From assembly GCF_963855985.1 (NCBI RefSeq), contig NC_087106.1, positions 6,865,001 through 6,929,000 on the forward strand: a stretch of 64,000 nt of DNA, read 5' to 3'. The stretch is from Ostrinia nubilalis (Eukaryota > Arthropoda > Insecta > Lepidoptera > Crambidae). The notes beneath the pieces are model-generated. The model worked only from the letters and a program-made list of their open reading frames with translations. It made no database searches and had not been told where the DNA came from. The position numbers and the translations under genes are program-made. Positions within the stretch are counted from its first letter, which is position 1, and the number at the start of each line of letters is the position of its first letter. Of the stretch, positions 10,050 through 19,836 are shown piece by piece.

Positions 10050-11418
10050 AATTTACCATCGTTCGTTTCAGCCGAAAGACGTCCACTGCTGGACAAAGGC
10101 CTCCCCCAAGGATTTCCACAAAGACCGGTCCTGCGCCGCTTGCATCCAGGTACTTCCCGCGACCTTCACCAGATCGTCGGTCCACCTAGTGGGAGGCCTG
10201 CCCACGCTACGTCTTCCAGCTCGTGGTCGCCACTCAAGAACTTTCCTGCCCCAGCGGCCATCAGCTCTTCGAGCTATGTGCCCCGCCCACTGCCACTTGA
10301 TTTTAGCGATTCTGCGGGCTATGTCAGTCACTCTGGTTCTCCTACGGATCTCTTCATTTCTGATTCGATCACGCAGGGAAACTCCGAGCATAGCACGCTC
10401 CATCGCTCTTTGGGTGACCTTGAGCCTTCTTATGAGGCCCATAGTAAGCGACCACGTCTCAGAGCCATACACCATCACTGGCAACACACACTGGTCAAAC
10501 ACTTTTGACTTGAGACACTGCGGTATTTCGGACGTGAGAATTTCGCGAAGCTTCCCGAACGCTGCCCAGCCGAGTTGGATTCGACGATTAACCTCTTTCT
10601 CGAAGTTGGACCTACCTAACTGGACTGTTTGTCCCAGGTATACATAATTGTCAACAACTTCGAGTGTAGTGTCTCCAACCTTCAGAGGAGTGGGTACAAC
10701 ACGGGCATTTGACATAATTTTTGTCTTGTCCATGTTCATTTTAAGACCCACTTGTTGAGAGGCTCTACTGAGGCCATCGAGCATTGTGTTTAGGTCCTCC
10801 ACGGTCTCAGCCATGACTACGATATCGTCCGCGAAACGAAGGTGGGTGATATACTCGCCGTTGATATTTATGCCGAATCCGCTCCAGTCCAGAAGCTTGA
10901 AAACATCTTCCAGGGCGGTGGTGAACAGTTTCGGAGATATGACATCTCCCTGTCTCACCCCTCGCTGCAACTGGATAGGTTTCGAGTTCTGATCCTGGAG
11001 GCGGACCGACATTGTGGCGTTTTCGTACAAGCCCTTCAGCGCTTCGATGTATCTATAGTCAATTTGTCACCGTTGGAGAGACTGTAGCACTGCCCAGGTC
11101 TCGATCGAGTCGAAGGCTTTTTCATAGTCCACAAACGCCAGACAAAGTGGCTGATTATACTCCTCGGTCTTCTGTATAATCTGCCGTAGCGTATGTATGT
11201 GGTCTATGGTACTAAAGCCTTTTCGGAAACCGGCTTGTTCGGGAGGCTGGAAGTCGTCGAGCCTGCGTGCGAGACGATTCGTGATGACTCTCGAAAACAG
11301 CTTGTATACATGGCTCAGAAGTGAGATGGGTCTATAATTTTTCAACAAGGTTTTGTCGCCTTTTTTGAAAAAAAGTATCACCACACTTCTGTGCCATGCC
11401 GTAGGCGTAATTTACCAT
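10050..11418 (-). mobile_element. 5'-truncated RTE-clade LINE with 10 bp TSD
   Basis: The element is 10060-11408 (1349 bp), flanked by the perfect direct repeat AATTTACCAT at 10050-10059 and 11409-11418. The 3' end is short (GGCTGAAACGAACG) after the stop codon; the 5' end is truncated inside the reverse transcriptase domain, so the apurinic endonuclease domain is absent. About fifteen other fragments of this family lie in the window, which this copy anchors. Confidence 0.93.
10068..11408 (-). pseudogene. RTE reverse transcriptase (endonuclease-RT) remnant
   Basis: One continuous frame encodes the reverse transcriptase that would copy the element RNA at a nicked target. Visible in order: the NYRPISLLSHVYK region, AFVDYEKAFDS (first catalytic aspartate block), RGVRQGDVISPKLF, the FADD catalytic box at 10824-10835, and a C-terminal extension with DIARRI, WQWAGHIARR and GRPPTRWTDD, ending at a stop at 10068-10070. 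Known family: RTE-clade LINEs annotated as endonuclease-reverse transcriptase in Lepidoptera. The only disruption seen is an in-frame TGA at 11067-11069; there is no frameshift across it. The N-terminal endonuclease is lost by 5' truncation, so the copy is dead. Long open frames on the opposite strand (for example 10189-10647) are shadows of it. Confidence 0.93.
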
Positions 11419-11643
11419 AATCCATGTGAAATAAATAGGTATCCTAGGATTTTTAGTTGTGACAATTGTCAGGTTTATGTTCGTAACATAAAATTACACA
11501 CTGTACCAGGTTATTACTACGACCAAAGTTTGGCGAACTCTAAAAATCTATCTAAAAATAACTGCCTATTGTGACTTTTGGAATTATTCAGCCTGAGACT
11601 AAATAAACCTGAACTACAGAATAATAAAAAAATCCACACTTAC

Positions 11644-11736
11644 GGTGTAAGCCAGGAGTCAATTTTGTCCGAACTCGAAGAAGAAGTTCTGCAGCAAGCA
11701 CCACCACCACGTACTTTTAATCCTTTATTATTTTTC
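11644..11736 (-). other. Candidate exon of unknown origin
   Basis: On the minus strand 93 bp are open between a possible acceptor (TATTCAG) and a good donor (GTAAGTG). The predicted peptide is glycine-, cysteine- and serine-rich (GLKVRGGGACC, then a run of serines, then DKIDSWL). The plus strand is also open here, reading SELEEEVLQQAPPPRT, so strand and reality are uncertain. The acceptor has a weak pyrimidine tract. Confidence 0.25.
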
Positions 11737-12143
11737 CTGAATACCCGTGACAAAAGCTTTTACCAGACCTCTTAATTATTAATTCCCTTAAAAATTCATC
11801 AGATATCCATGTGCTCAAGAGAGTTCTCTTCCCTGTAACCAGAACTTCAGTTAAATGCCACCACATCCACTAGCATCTTTGTTATTAAAAATCGGTCTAC
11901 CCTATAAGGTAGCCATCATAACTATGTTTCGGTCCGTTTAATTGGCCACCGGTATTTATTGTTGCGATGAACATATCACGGCCCGGACATAAGTCAGGCT
12001 GTTCATCCTCCATTTTGTATCGGTGCACGATAAGTGGCACAGGGGTGGTGTGGAGTGGCGTGGGAAATGAAATAATATAGGAAGGTGGGAAGTCTTGAGC
12101 TGTATTCTTATTACTCGTTTCGCTCTTGGCAGAGCAGTCGTGG

Positions 12144-12260
12144 TCACGTTGAGGCGATATTCATAACGGTTGTAGAGGCGGATACAACTTTCCGCACGAT
12201 CTCCCGCCACCTCTCTCTGTTGGCAGACTGTCTGGTGCAGTCACATACGCCGTATGACTT
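12144..12260 (-). pseudogene. LINE polyprotein C-terminal tail
   Basis: The minus strand reads CTRQSANRERWREIVRKVV and ends at a TGA at 12144-12146. The RxRWREIV pattern is the usual C-terminal tail of insect non-LTR reverse transcriptases, related in style to the fragments at 38534-38731 and 63524-63685. No domain beyond the tail remains. Confidence 0.5.
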
Positions 12261-12262
12261 TG

Positions 12263-13619
12263 AGTAAAAATCAATGAAGACCGATTACTTAGTAGGCCTA
12301 TAGAATTAAACCTGCGATATGGTCTGTATTGAAGCCCATGAGACTTACTCAAGTGTAAAGGTGGTTATTTGTCTTGTTTCGAAGTAGGCAGTCCAGCTAG
12401 ACCATAGATACTAACAAGTTTCAAGCAACGCGGCATTAAAACGTGATAGTAAGTATCTAGGTAACTACTGCTTATCTACCTTTACATTACTCGTCGTACG
12501 TACACTTGCAAAGTCAACTATTTGCCTATCTCCCATCTATCATTCTTGATGTACAAACATTAGACAAACAAACGGCTAACTTTACTAAGACATAGGCTTA
12601 TCTCAAACTGTGTTTTCCTCAATCATACGTATAATTTTGGCTTTTAATTTAAAAACATTATAAACTAACTAACCAAAAAATTAAGGAACAAAGCCTACTC
12701 CATTCCTGCACAGGGACAAGAGATAGCAATTTAACGAAGCAACATCACAGCAACGTCTTCATTTATTCAAATCGAAACAGGAGCAAAACCGAACGGATTA
12801 CAATATCAATTTAGGAAAGTGAATCGAGTGATTTATTATTATGGTGCATGTAAATATTGCCACCGCATATTCGCCTTTTTGCTCGCGCTAATTACCGGGA
12901 CATGTAAGAGGCAGTGCTGAATCACGGGGAGATGACAGTGTGACAGTAACTTATGTCATCATCAGGATGCAGTCTTTGTAGCCTGCGCCTGTTAAACTTG
13001 CTTTGGCTTTTTCACCCCTATTGACCGCATGTTTTCAAAAAAGTTTTAGCAGTCTTTAAATCATGTAACGACTCATTTAAGAAAAAAAATCCTGTTATTT
13101 GTGAAAGTAACTCTATTGACTACCATACGTTTTCAAAAAAGTTTTGCCACTTCTTTACGAGTAATTTCATAGCTTTGGCACTCTTTAAATCTTAACGACA
13201 TATTTACGAATGATTCATACCTGTTATTTGCGAAATTAAACAGTTATCTAATAAAAATTAAAAGTCAGTCGGTTAGTGATTATAGTCATCTGTGTCATTT
13301 GAAAACAATATCAATATCAAATGTAAAAAAAAACTTTTCGTGAAAATTAACATAAGCAATAAATCAGTAACAATGTACATTTTTATGTAACAGAGTTTGT
13401 TTAACCAACTTTTGGAAGAATCCTGTAATTTGACTTATGATGAAAATGAAATTTAAAATCCCATAAACGAGACTTATGAATTCAGAAAACTGCAATAGCT
13501 AGTAGGTAATGATAATGATTAGTTCAATTTATTTAAAATATAACATAATGGGACCACTATAAAATTGCACTTGTCTAATTGCTTAATTCCTTCCTTTATC
13601 AGTTAAATCATGATTATTA
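12263..13619. other. AT-rich unassigned stretch
   Basis: Nothing gene-like. GTTTTCAAAAAAGTTTT occurs at about 13030 and again at about 13130 with similar neighbours, perhaps an old local duplication of roughly 100 bp. Confidence 0.4.
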
Positions 13620-13979
13620 TACAGGGTGTCCCAAAAAGTAGTGTCAAGCCGAAGCCCAGAAGTAGAGCATCATTAAGGCAATCCGAATCACCCCCATGTG
13701 TGTTTCGCGATTTTTGATAGTTTTCGAGTTATGATTGTTTTAAATGTGCTTAGGTAACTTTTTTGGTCACTGTGCCGCGAAAAGATAGATTACATGCCTG
13801 TTTTTTTAAATTATTATTAGATGAATACTAGGCCTAGCTGATTCAAAAGTATTTACATCCACACGAATGTAAACTAAATACGTTAAAAATCATTACTCGA
13901 AAACTATCAAAAGTCGCAGTGCTCTAGTGATCTCTACCTTTGGGCTTCGGCTGGACAATCCTTTTTGGGACACCCTGTA
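13620..13979. mobile_element. MITE with ACAGGGTGTCCC ends, Tc1/mariner-like
   Basis: About 50 bp inverted ends: left TACAGGGTGTCCCAAAAAG ... AAGCCGAAGCCCA, right TGGGCTTCGGCT ... CTTTTTGGGACACCCTGTA. A TA dinucleotide lies at each end (13620-13621, 13978-13979), fitting Tc1/mariner target duplication. The 260 bp interior is non-coding. Confidence 0.8.
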
Positions 13980-14429
13980 TAAAACAACTCAATCCCAACG
14001 TGCAAAGCTTATATTATTGGGAACAACATTATACATTATTTAGAGCAACATAATGTGGTTGATTGGTCAGATTAAAGTTATTAAAGGTGCATTATGTGGG
14101 AATTATCATAATGTTTCACATTTATGCTGTGACCATATAAAGCTCTATGGAATTGTTTTAATTTAGTTTCATTGCTCTACTTAATTTAGAACATGACATA
14201 ATACGTTTATTTATGAAGTAATTTTTGATGTCTAATCGTAAATATATTGAACTTTTTTGTACAAAATAAGCTGGTACTTCGGAAAGTATCACTATGATAT
14301 TTTATGTATGTGCGTAGTTGAAATAATTGGGTGACTATTTGAAAATGTGAAAATGTAAGTAATAAAATAATACTTAATTGATATAAATGAAAAACATACA
14401 CAGATACACATTACACTTGCCATTTATGT

Positions 14430-14574
14430 TTGTCTCGAAGCGCTGGTAGGGCCCAAAAGATAAGGAGACATGTAAAGTGCCCCATAAGGGCTACCTTTTT
14501 TTATTTACTACATTTTGACGTTCATAAGTGCCACCAGTGGTCTAAATTGAATAAAATATTTTTGATTTTGATTA
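14430..14574 (+). mobile_element. LINE 3' UTR end
   Basis: Contains AGCGCTGGTAGGGCCCAAAA, AGTGCCCCATAAGGGCTACC, GACGTTCATAAGTGCCACC and a terminal AATAAAATATTTTTGATTTTGA. I recognise this as a common lepidopteran LINE 3' end. No coding part is left. Confidence 0.45.
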
Positions 14575-15080
14575 TGAGTAAAGACTTTTTAATTATTTGA
14601 CCAATTTATAAAATGCAGTTATATGGTTTTGCACGAAAATTAATTATAGATTATTAAGTACGTTTTTATAGTTCTTCATTTGAATTCCCATTAAGTTTTG
14701 AAAACTATAAAACCCTAGTTACACGGCTCGTGGTCCAACAAGTGTTTTTATTGCTTTATTTTTATCACACCAATGCATTATTTCATTAAACTACAATCGT
14801 TATTCAACCCGCAAACTCTTTTAATGAGAAAATTACTCACAATTTAAACGAGTTCATAGAGCACATGAAACTATACATGTTTGGTAAAAAATCGCTATTA
14901 TTACAAGTGAATAAGGTACCATAGTGTAAAGCTTGACGTGATGTTAGGTACAGATTATTTAAAGAAACTAGTCTAGAATCTAGATTATGTTTATTCATCG
15001 TGTACTTATTCCAGTCAAAGGGGACAAACTGCATTCTAGTTCAGACGGTTTTGCTATTATTAGGAAATCAAAAAAGATTT

Positions 15081-15200
15081 AGGCTGAGTTGCACCACCTA
15101 ACTTTGACCGTAACTATAACGATAACCGGTGTTTTTTGTATGGTATTTGACAGATTTTTGACTTTTGTCAAAGTTAAAGTAAGATGGTGCAACCCAGCCT
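15081..15200. mobile_element. MITE of the AGGCTGAGTTGCACCA family, copy 1
   Basis: 120 bp with inverted ends AGGCTGAGTTGCACCACCTA and TAAGATGGTGCAACCCAGCCT. Other copies: 40850-41070 (interrupted by a SINE), 47833-47905 (left half) and 58469-58587. A further partial left arm (AACAGTAACTATAACCAGTG) follows at 15222-15245. Confidence 0.8.
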
Positions 15201-15262
15201 TAGCCTCAGTTCGTTTAGTTTTAACAGTAACTATAACCAGTGTTGAAAAAAAAAGTGTTTTG

Positions 15263-15800
15263 TGCAACTTATTCTGTCCCCCTTATTTTTACAATTTTTA
15301 ATTCTTATCTCCTTCTACAGAAATGAAAACACAGTCAAAACTCTACGATTTAATTAATAAGGTTTTTCATTTTCAAGGTTTGACTTGACGTAACTTGTTG
15401 AAAAATGGTTTTATTTGTATTTTATTTCAGTTCAGTTTATAATGCAAAATTAAAGTAGGTATTTATTGGGAAGTGTAAATGTAGTTATTCATTCTAATTT
15501 CATTTCAATGAATGACGTTTGTGTGCGTACGAGTTGCAGTTCTTTAATGGCTTATAATTCGCACCCCCCCTGGAATAAGTAAGCAAGTCCACTTGTGCGA
15601 TATTTTTTTTATTGCACTAAAAAATCAAGAAGGAGGTAATACATATTTTCAATTTTTTTCATAATTTTTCTCTTAAAAATGAAGAAATTATGTACAAATA
15701 TGTAAAATATTGCAACATTAAAATATCTAAATTTCCATAGCAAAAACGAAGTAAATACATTTGCACTTAATTGTTTAATAAAGTTCCGTATGAATAATAG
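15263..15800. other. AT-rich stretch with a dispersed repeat
   Basis: ATTCGCACCCCCCCTGGAATAAGTAAGCAAG-type sequence at about 15557-15592 is matched in reverse orientation at 20370-20402, and GGAATAAGTACGCAA recurs at about 20184. Otherwise no gene is seen. Confidence 0.35.
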
Positions 15801-15902
15801 CATATTAATAGTTACGTACATCTTCCACGAAGACTTTAAAAAATATTTTCGCGTATCTATTGTTGCATACTTATTTTACGATATTATTTGGTGGGTATCG
15901 TG

Positions 15903-16095
15903 GTGCAAGTTTAGTTGCTTAGTTTTTCCACGAAACTTTTGTGCACATTATGCTGGTAATTTTGTGCAAGTCTAGATGCTTAATTCTTCCACGAAACTTT
16001 TATTCGGATAATAATAAATAACAATTGATACGTTATTTTCTACGTACATTATCTTTGTGCAAGTCTAGTTGCCTAATTATTTTACGAAACTTTTG
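15903..16095 (+). repeat. Three spaced copies of a 38 bp repeat
   Basis: Units of the form GTGCAAGTCTAGTTGCTTAA then TTCTTCCACGAAACTTT lie at about 15903-15941, 15962-16001 and 16055-16095, separated by about 20 and 53 bp of different AT-rich sequence. A partial relative (CTTCCACGAAGACTTT) lies at about 15822. All are in the same orientation. Spacers differ in length and the number is too low for CRISPR; this is a eukaryotic spaced repeat of unknown nature. Confidence 0.75.
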
Positions 16096-16259
16096 GCGAT
16101 GTTGTGTTTTATACCGATATTGGTACATTTATTTAGATGTAATTTAGTCATTAACAAAGCACAAATTAACTTAGTTTCAGTTATTTAAGTATCCGAACCA
16201 CTACTTCTTGCACTAAATACCCTTGTAAGACTATCAGATCCTGTGTGTTTATCAAAAAA

Positions 16260-17225
16260 TCGTACCAATGATGATGGTAAAATTATCGGTCTTTATGAGT
16301 ACAAGATCCATTTTAAATTCTGACTCTCTCTTCAGTGAACCGTTATCGTAGTAATCGTGATAAATATTCATCTTTCCAGAGCCGCATGAGTTCATTTATC
16401 AGCTTTTGCGTGTATTGCCAGCGTGACAAGGTATGTATTTTTACGTCTTTCAAAGCAGTAAGCAACAATCGGTGCGTCCCTAATTATAAAATAACACAAG
16501 TTTGTATGTATTTTAAGGAATATTGTCATCAAAAGGACATAATGGTCAGACGTTTAAAAATGCAACAACCTGATACAAAACTATTGCCATCTTTTCGTAT
16601 GTATGATGAGCAGTCAGTATTCTTTTCAGGTGGTACTTGATCGACCGGACGCCAGCTTTCCGCAGACATCCACAGATTGGACTTGCCACTGGAATGTAGT
16701 GCCATTAAGTGCCTTCTATATCCTAGTGTTGACCCTATTTGTCCAGTAAATTGCATTATTATTCCAGGCCTTATGAAACTCCTGGCTCAGACAAAGTTTC
16801 TATCCTGGTTGCTTCACAGGTCCGGTCACTCTTCAACAAAGCGTATAAAAGCACCTATAAGTTTTGGACCATATAAAAATTGTTCTTTCTTTCTTTAAAG
16901 GTTCAGCCAAACCAACGCAATAACACGCGATCAGCCGGCGTGCAGTGATGGCGATCAGACAAAATGCATCGATCGCCATCGCTGCACGCCGGCTGATCGA
17001 GTGTGAAGTGAACCTTATAGGATTCGGAAGTGATGTCACCAATGAGTTCAATGTGGGTAACTTTTGTAGTCATGCAGATAATAAATATCACTATATTATA
17101 GGCTTCTATAGTTTTGTTCCCTTGGACATCAAAATTTGAAAGGGTCCTTCAAAATCGTCTCCCTTGTTCATGAATTGTCTAGATTGAGTAACTTGCTGTT
17201 CTGGTAAATCTCCCATTACTTACTT
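16260..17225 (-). pseudogene. BEL/Pao integrase relic
   Basis: Decayed minus-strand integrase and C-terminal segment of a BEL/Pao LTR retrotransposon. In order along the minus strand: MGDLPEQQVTQSRQF (the usual GDLP..RVTPSRPF linker before the core), FIICMTTKVTHIELIGDITS (first catalytic region), then after an insertion WHYIPVASP and AGVRSIKYHLKRILT (the FGGLWEAGVKS-type block), WQYTQKLINELMRLWKDEYL, and MDLVLIKTDNFTII (GDLVLI-type C-terminal domain). Frames shift repeatedly and several stops occur, so it is dead. No LTR was recognised. A foldback element (16923-17005) splits the core. Confidence 0.8.
16923..17005. mobile_element. 83 bp foldback inside the BEL integrase
   Basis: Near-perfect inverted repeat: arm CACGCGATCAGCCGGCGTGC... 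and its complement ...GCACGCCGGCTGATCGAGTG, arms about 33 bp, loop about 17 bp. It is far more GC-rich than its host sequence and interrupts the integrase homology just after the SES codons. Confidence 0.8.
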
Positions 17226-17259
17226 TAGCAGTAGCATTCAATTTAGCACAATTGAAATA

Positions 17260-17665
17260 TCTGTGCACTTATTTTCTCGCCAATGGTTACGCCTTGATAA
17301 TCCAAAATGTGGAGCTGAGTCAGCTTTCTTGTGAATTAACATGATGTCAGTATTAATATAAACGTTTTCAACAATCTCCACGACGCGGTTTGCAACAATA
17401 GATTTCCACCTATTCGTCTCTCCAGACAGGCTAGGCGATCACAATAGAAAAATCTGTTCATAGTGTGCGAACATCTGTGAGGTTGGTATTCTTCACATTA
17501 TTCCTTGTCATTTGCTTCATCCAGTTTACTCAAAGCAGCACATAGCTCAAGACGTAGTAAAAGAAAAACAGGTTTCAGAGAGCACTTGAGTTTTTTAGCA
17601 ATTAATTTCGTTTCAAACCCTTCATCTAGTTCAAGGCAGCTCAACCTTTTGAAGAGTCGGGCCAA
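17260..17665 (-). pseudogene. BEL/Pao RNase H region relic
   Basis: The minus strand reads LRLELCAALSKLDEANDKE at about 17500-17562, the LPRLELCAALL block of the BEL/Pao RNase H domain. About 17270-17410 reads SIVANRVVEIVENVYINT, HKKADSAPHFGLS, fitting the WKTFVANRV-type segment further along pol. Frames are broken. It continues the integrase relic in the correct order, so both are one element. Confidence 0.7.
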
Positions 17666-17933
17666 ACGGTGGATTCAGTCGTTAACGACGGGTCACCTAC
17701 ATTTTTGACAACTAACGTCAGAGATCTTAAAGGTTGTATTGTGCTCGGCGGGATTTTTTATTTGGTGCTTTTTTTTTTTCAAACTGTACATGCGCAGGCC
17801 ACTTAAAATTCTTTTGGGGGCCACACTGTGGCCCGCGGGCCTGGAGTTGAGCAGCCTTGATCTAGTTGATCTTATGTGAACGGCTGCAGTATAATGCACT
17901 CACAGAGGCATCGCTAAATTTATTATAATTATT

Positions 17934-18184
17934 GTATTTTTACTCTGCCTGCATCTGGCCTTCCAGCTACCTTTATCAGGTCGTCGGACCACCTTGTCGG
18001 TGGATGTCCCAACGCTGCGTTTTACGGTACCTGGCCTCCGCTTCATAACCTTGCTGGCCCATCGGCCGTCAGTTCTGCGTACTATGTGCTTCCAACCGTG
18101 CGATGTGGAAGTCATTGGGGGAGGCCTATGTTCAGCAGTGGACGTCCTGTAGCTGAAATGATGATGCTGACGTATTTTTTCTCT
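17934..18184 (+). mobile_element. RTE LINE copy with 5' inversion inside one TSD
   Basis: The element (17947-18171) consists of an inverted block (17947 to about 18090, minus-strand RTE region HIVRRTDGRW to the GSW region) joined to a plus-strand 3' end (about 18091-18171, AMWKSLGEAYVQQW region and an ATGATG tail). The two blocks are adjacent in element coordinates. A 13 bp duplication with one mismatch (GTATTTTTACTCT at 17934-17946; GTATTTTTTCTCT at 18172-18184) encloses both. This is the twin-priming signature. It lies within the BEL/Pao pol relic. Confidence 0.85.
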
Positions 18185-18289
18185 CTACCTATACCAATCT
18201 ATATCTGTATTTTGTCAATATGAATCAAATCCTGCCGTATCTTAATCCAATATTTTTTTAATGAGTTACTTATCTTTCTATCCTTATTA

Positions 18290-18354
18290 TTTTTTTATCA
18301 GCCAAAGTTTTTGTTTTGAAACAAATAAATACTTTCTATTCTATTTCCATTAGA
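18290..18354 (+). mobile_element. LINE/SINE 3' tail remnant
   Basis: GTTTTGAAACAAATAAATAC followed by TTTCTATTCTATT, a simple (TTCTA)n-like tail. It lies between the twin-primed LINE and the BEL reverse transcriptase remnant. Clade unknown. Confidence 0.35.
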
Positions 18355-18560
18355 ATCTTAGCCATGACTGTACTTGGAGCTTAGCTCCAGCCAAGGGGAT
18401 CAAAAAGTTTGATCAGATGTATCAGATAAAATGTTACGTTTCATGATTGGTTTTGCAATTTGTGGTATATTCACATTGTATTTAAATCGGTCCTCAAATT
18501 CCATTCAACACCCAATGCTTGGACTGTTCCATCAAGGTTCATGAAACTACTTTAGCACTA
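18355..18560 (-). pseudogene. BEL/Pao reverse transcriptase C-terminal relic
   Basis: The minus strand reads GTVQALGVEWNLRTDLNT, later KLFDPLGW and PSTVMAK: the K-LG-W and LFDPLGWLAP-type blocks that end the BEL/Pao reverse transcriptase. At least three stops are in the frame. With the RNase H and integrase remnants it gives the normal pol order RT - RNase H - IN on the minus strand, split by later insertions. Confidence 0.75.
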
Positions 18561-18604
18561 GCTGATCTTTTGTTGTCTTCTATTGTTGACTTCATAAACT
18601 CAAC

Positions 18605-19324
18605 GCAGAACTAGGTAGCAAAAGGTATTTGACCGCAGTTGCATGTGATGTTAAGTGAGATGCAGTATAAGATGGTAGATATCTACCTGTAAGTGCCTAT
18701 AAGGTCTGGATTATAGTGTTCAGGAGAGAGCAGCAGGCAGCGACCTGTTCGCATTATAGTATTGAAGTGTAACCTGGTGGATGGTCATATCAGATGTATT
18801 ATTATCTGTAAGTTCTCGTTAAATTATAGCATTATAGTTTCAATTGACCAGTCCGCTCCTGATAAAAGGTCTTTGATATGAAAATATTGTTCTATTATTT
18901 TATAGAAATCGGCACTCTTCGGTAATTCGGTCTCCAAATAATGCACTGGTAATCCGAATCATTTTTTGTCACATAAATCTGAAGATCATCTTCATAATGT
19001 CATCTATAAAGCAAACACGTTTTATCTCTTTATAATATTTCTCGGGTCTTCTTGCAGCTGAGAACTACTTGTGGGTTCACTCACAAGCAGTTCGTTATTC
19101 AGTGAAATTTAAATCGAACCTTAACACGAAGCATCAAATACAATCGTGCGCGAGTTGTCTCCGTATTATTCCAGACGACCGCATGAAGTATGCTGTCATT
19201 CTTGTTTCTTCTTCTTTTTCAGGTAGGTACCTTGTTTTATAAAAAAAAAAATCTGTGTTCGTTAATCTTTTTCAGGTCTGGTGATTTCTGCAACTTTCTT
19301 TCTAACTGAACGAACCTCTGTGTG
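18605..19324. other. Unassigned stretch upstream of the BEL relic
   Basis: Could contain further unrecognisable 5' pol sequence of the BEL/Pao element, but no motif could be read. No other gene or repeat recognised. Confidence 0.35.
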
Positions 19325-19535
19325 GTTATTTTTTTGGGTTTTTTTAAGGGAAAGGAGGCAAACGAGCAGACGAATCACCTGATGGTAAGTGATTACCCAC
19401 CGCCCATAGACACCCGCTCCTCGGTGAGTTACAGGTGCGTTGATTGTCTTTAAGGTATTAGAGTCTCCTCTTGAAAGATTGTAGATCATATTGGTCCGCA
19501 AATACTGCAAACGGCAGTTCATTCCTCGGTTTGGT
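19325..19535. repeat. Dispersed lepidopteran repeat
   Basis: Core GGCAAACGAGCAGACGAATC, ACCTGATGGTAAGTGATTAC, CGCCCATAGACACCCGC and GGCAGTTCATTCC, which I recognise as a very common lepidopteran repeat of unsettled class. The first 45 bp recur at 35262-35307. Confidence 0.55.
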
Positions 19536-19717
19536 GTCTGCAAATGGTGATTGTGGATTTTCTGTTTTAAATGGTAATTTTACAACATAAATCTATCTAC
19601 CGCTACCGTAAAAAAAAAGTCCTGAAGCAGTGGTAGGGTTTATACTGGGGAGTGTAAAACTATCAGAGTGCTTTATAAAAGCCTACTTGCAAAAATAAAT
19701 GAGTAATATGAGTTTTA

Positions 19718-19833
19718 TGCCCGTTTTCACCATTAATCCCAAATTTTTAAGTGACCCCTATAAAAACAAAATTCCTGTTATGTATTACCATAGGGGTCAC
19801 TTACAAATTAGGGATTGATGATGAAAACGGGCA
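19718..19833. mobile_element. MITE of the TGCCCGTTTTCACC family, copy 2
   Basis: 116 bp with inverted ends of about 45 bp, same family and length as 31481-31596. A 3 bp TTA flanks both ends (19715-19717, 19834-19836), agreeing with the TGA duplication at copy 1. Confidence 0.85.
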
Positions 19834-19836
19834 TTA

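Noticed and set aside
10140..11087. Plus-strand open frames opposite the RTE LINE (up to 152 codons).
   Set aside because: Antisense shadows of the minus-strand reverse transcriptase.
15903..16095. CRISPR-like array of repeats and spacers.
   Set aside because: Only three units, unequal spacers, no cas genes and a eukaryotic context.
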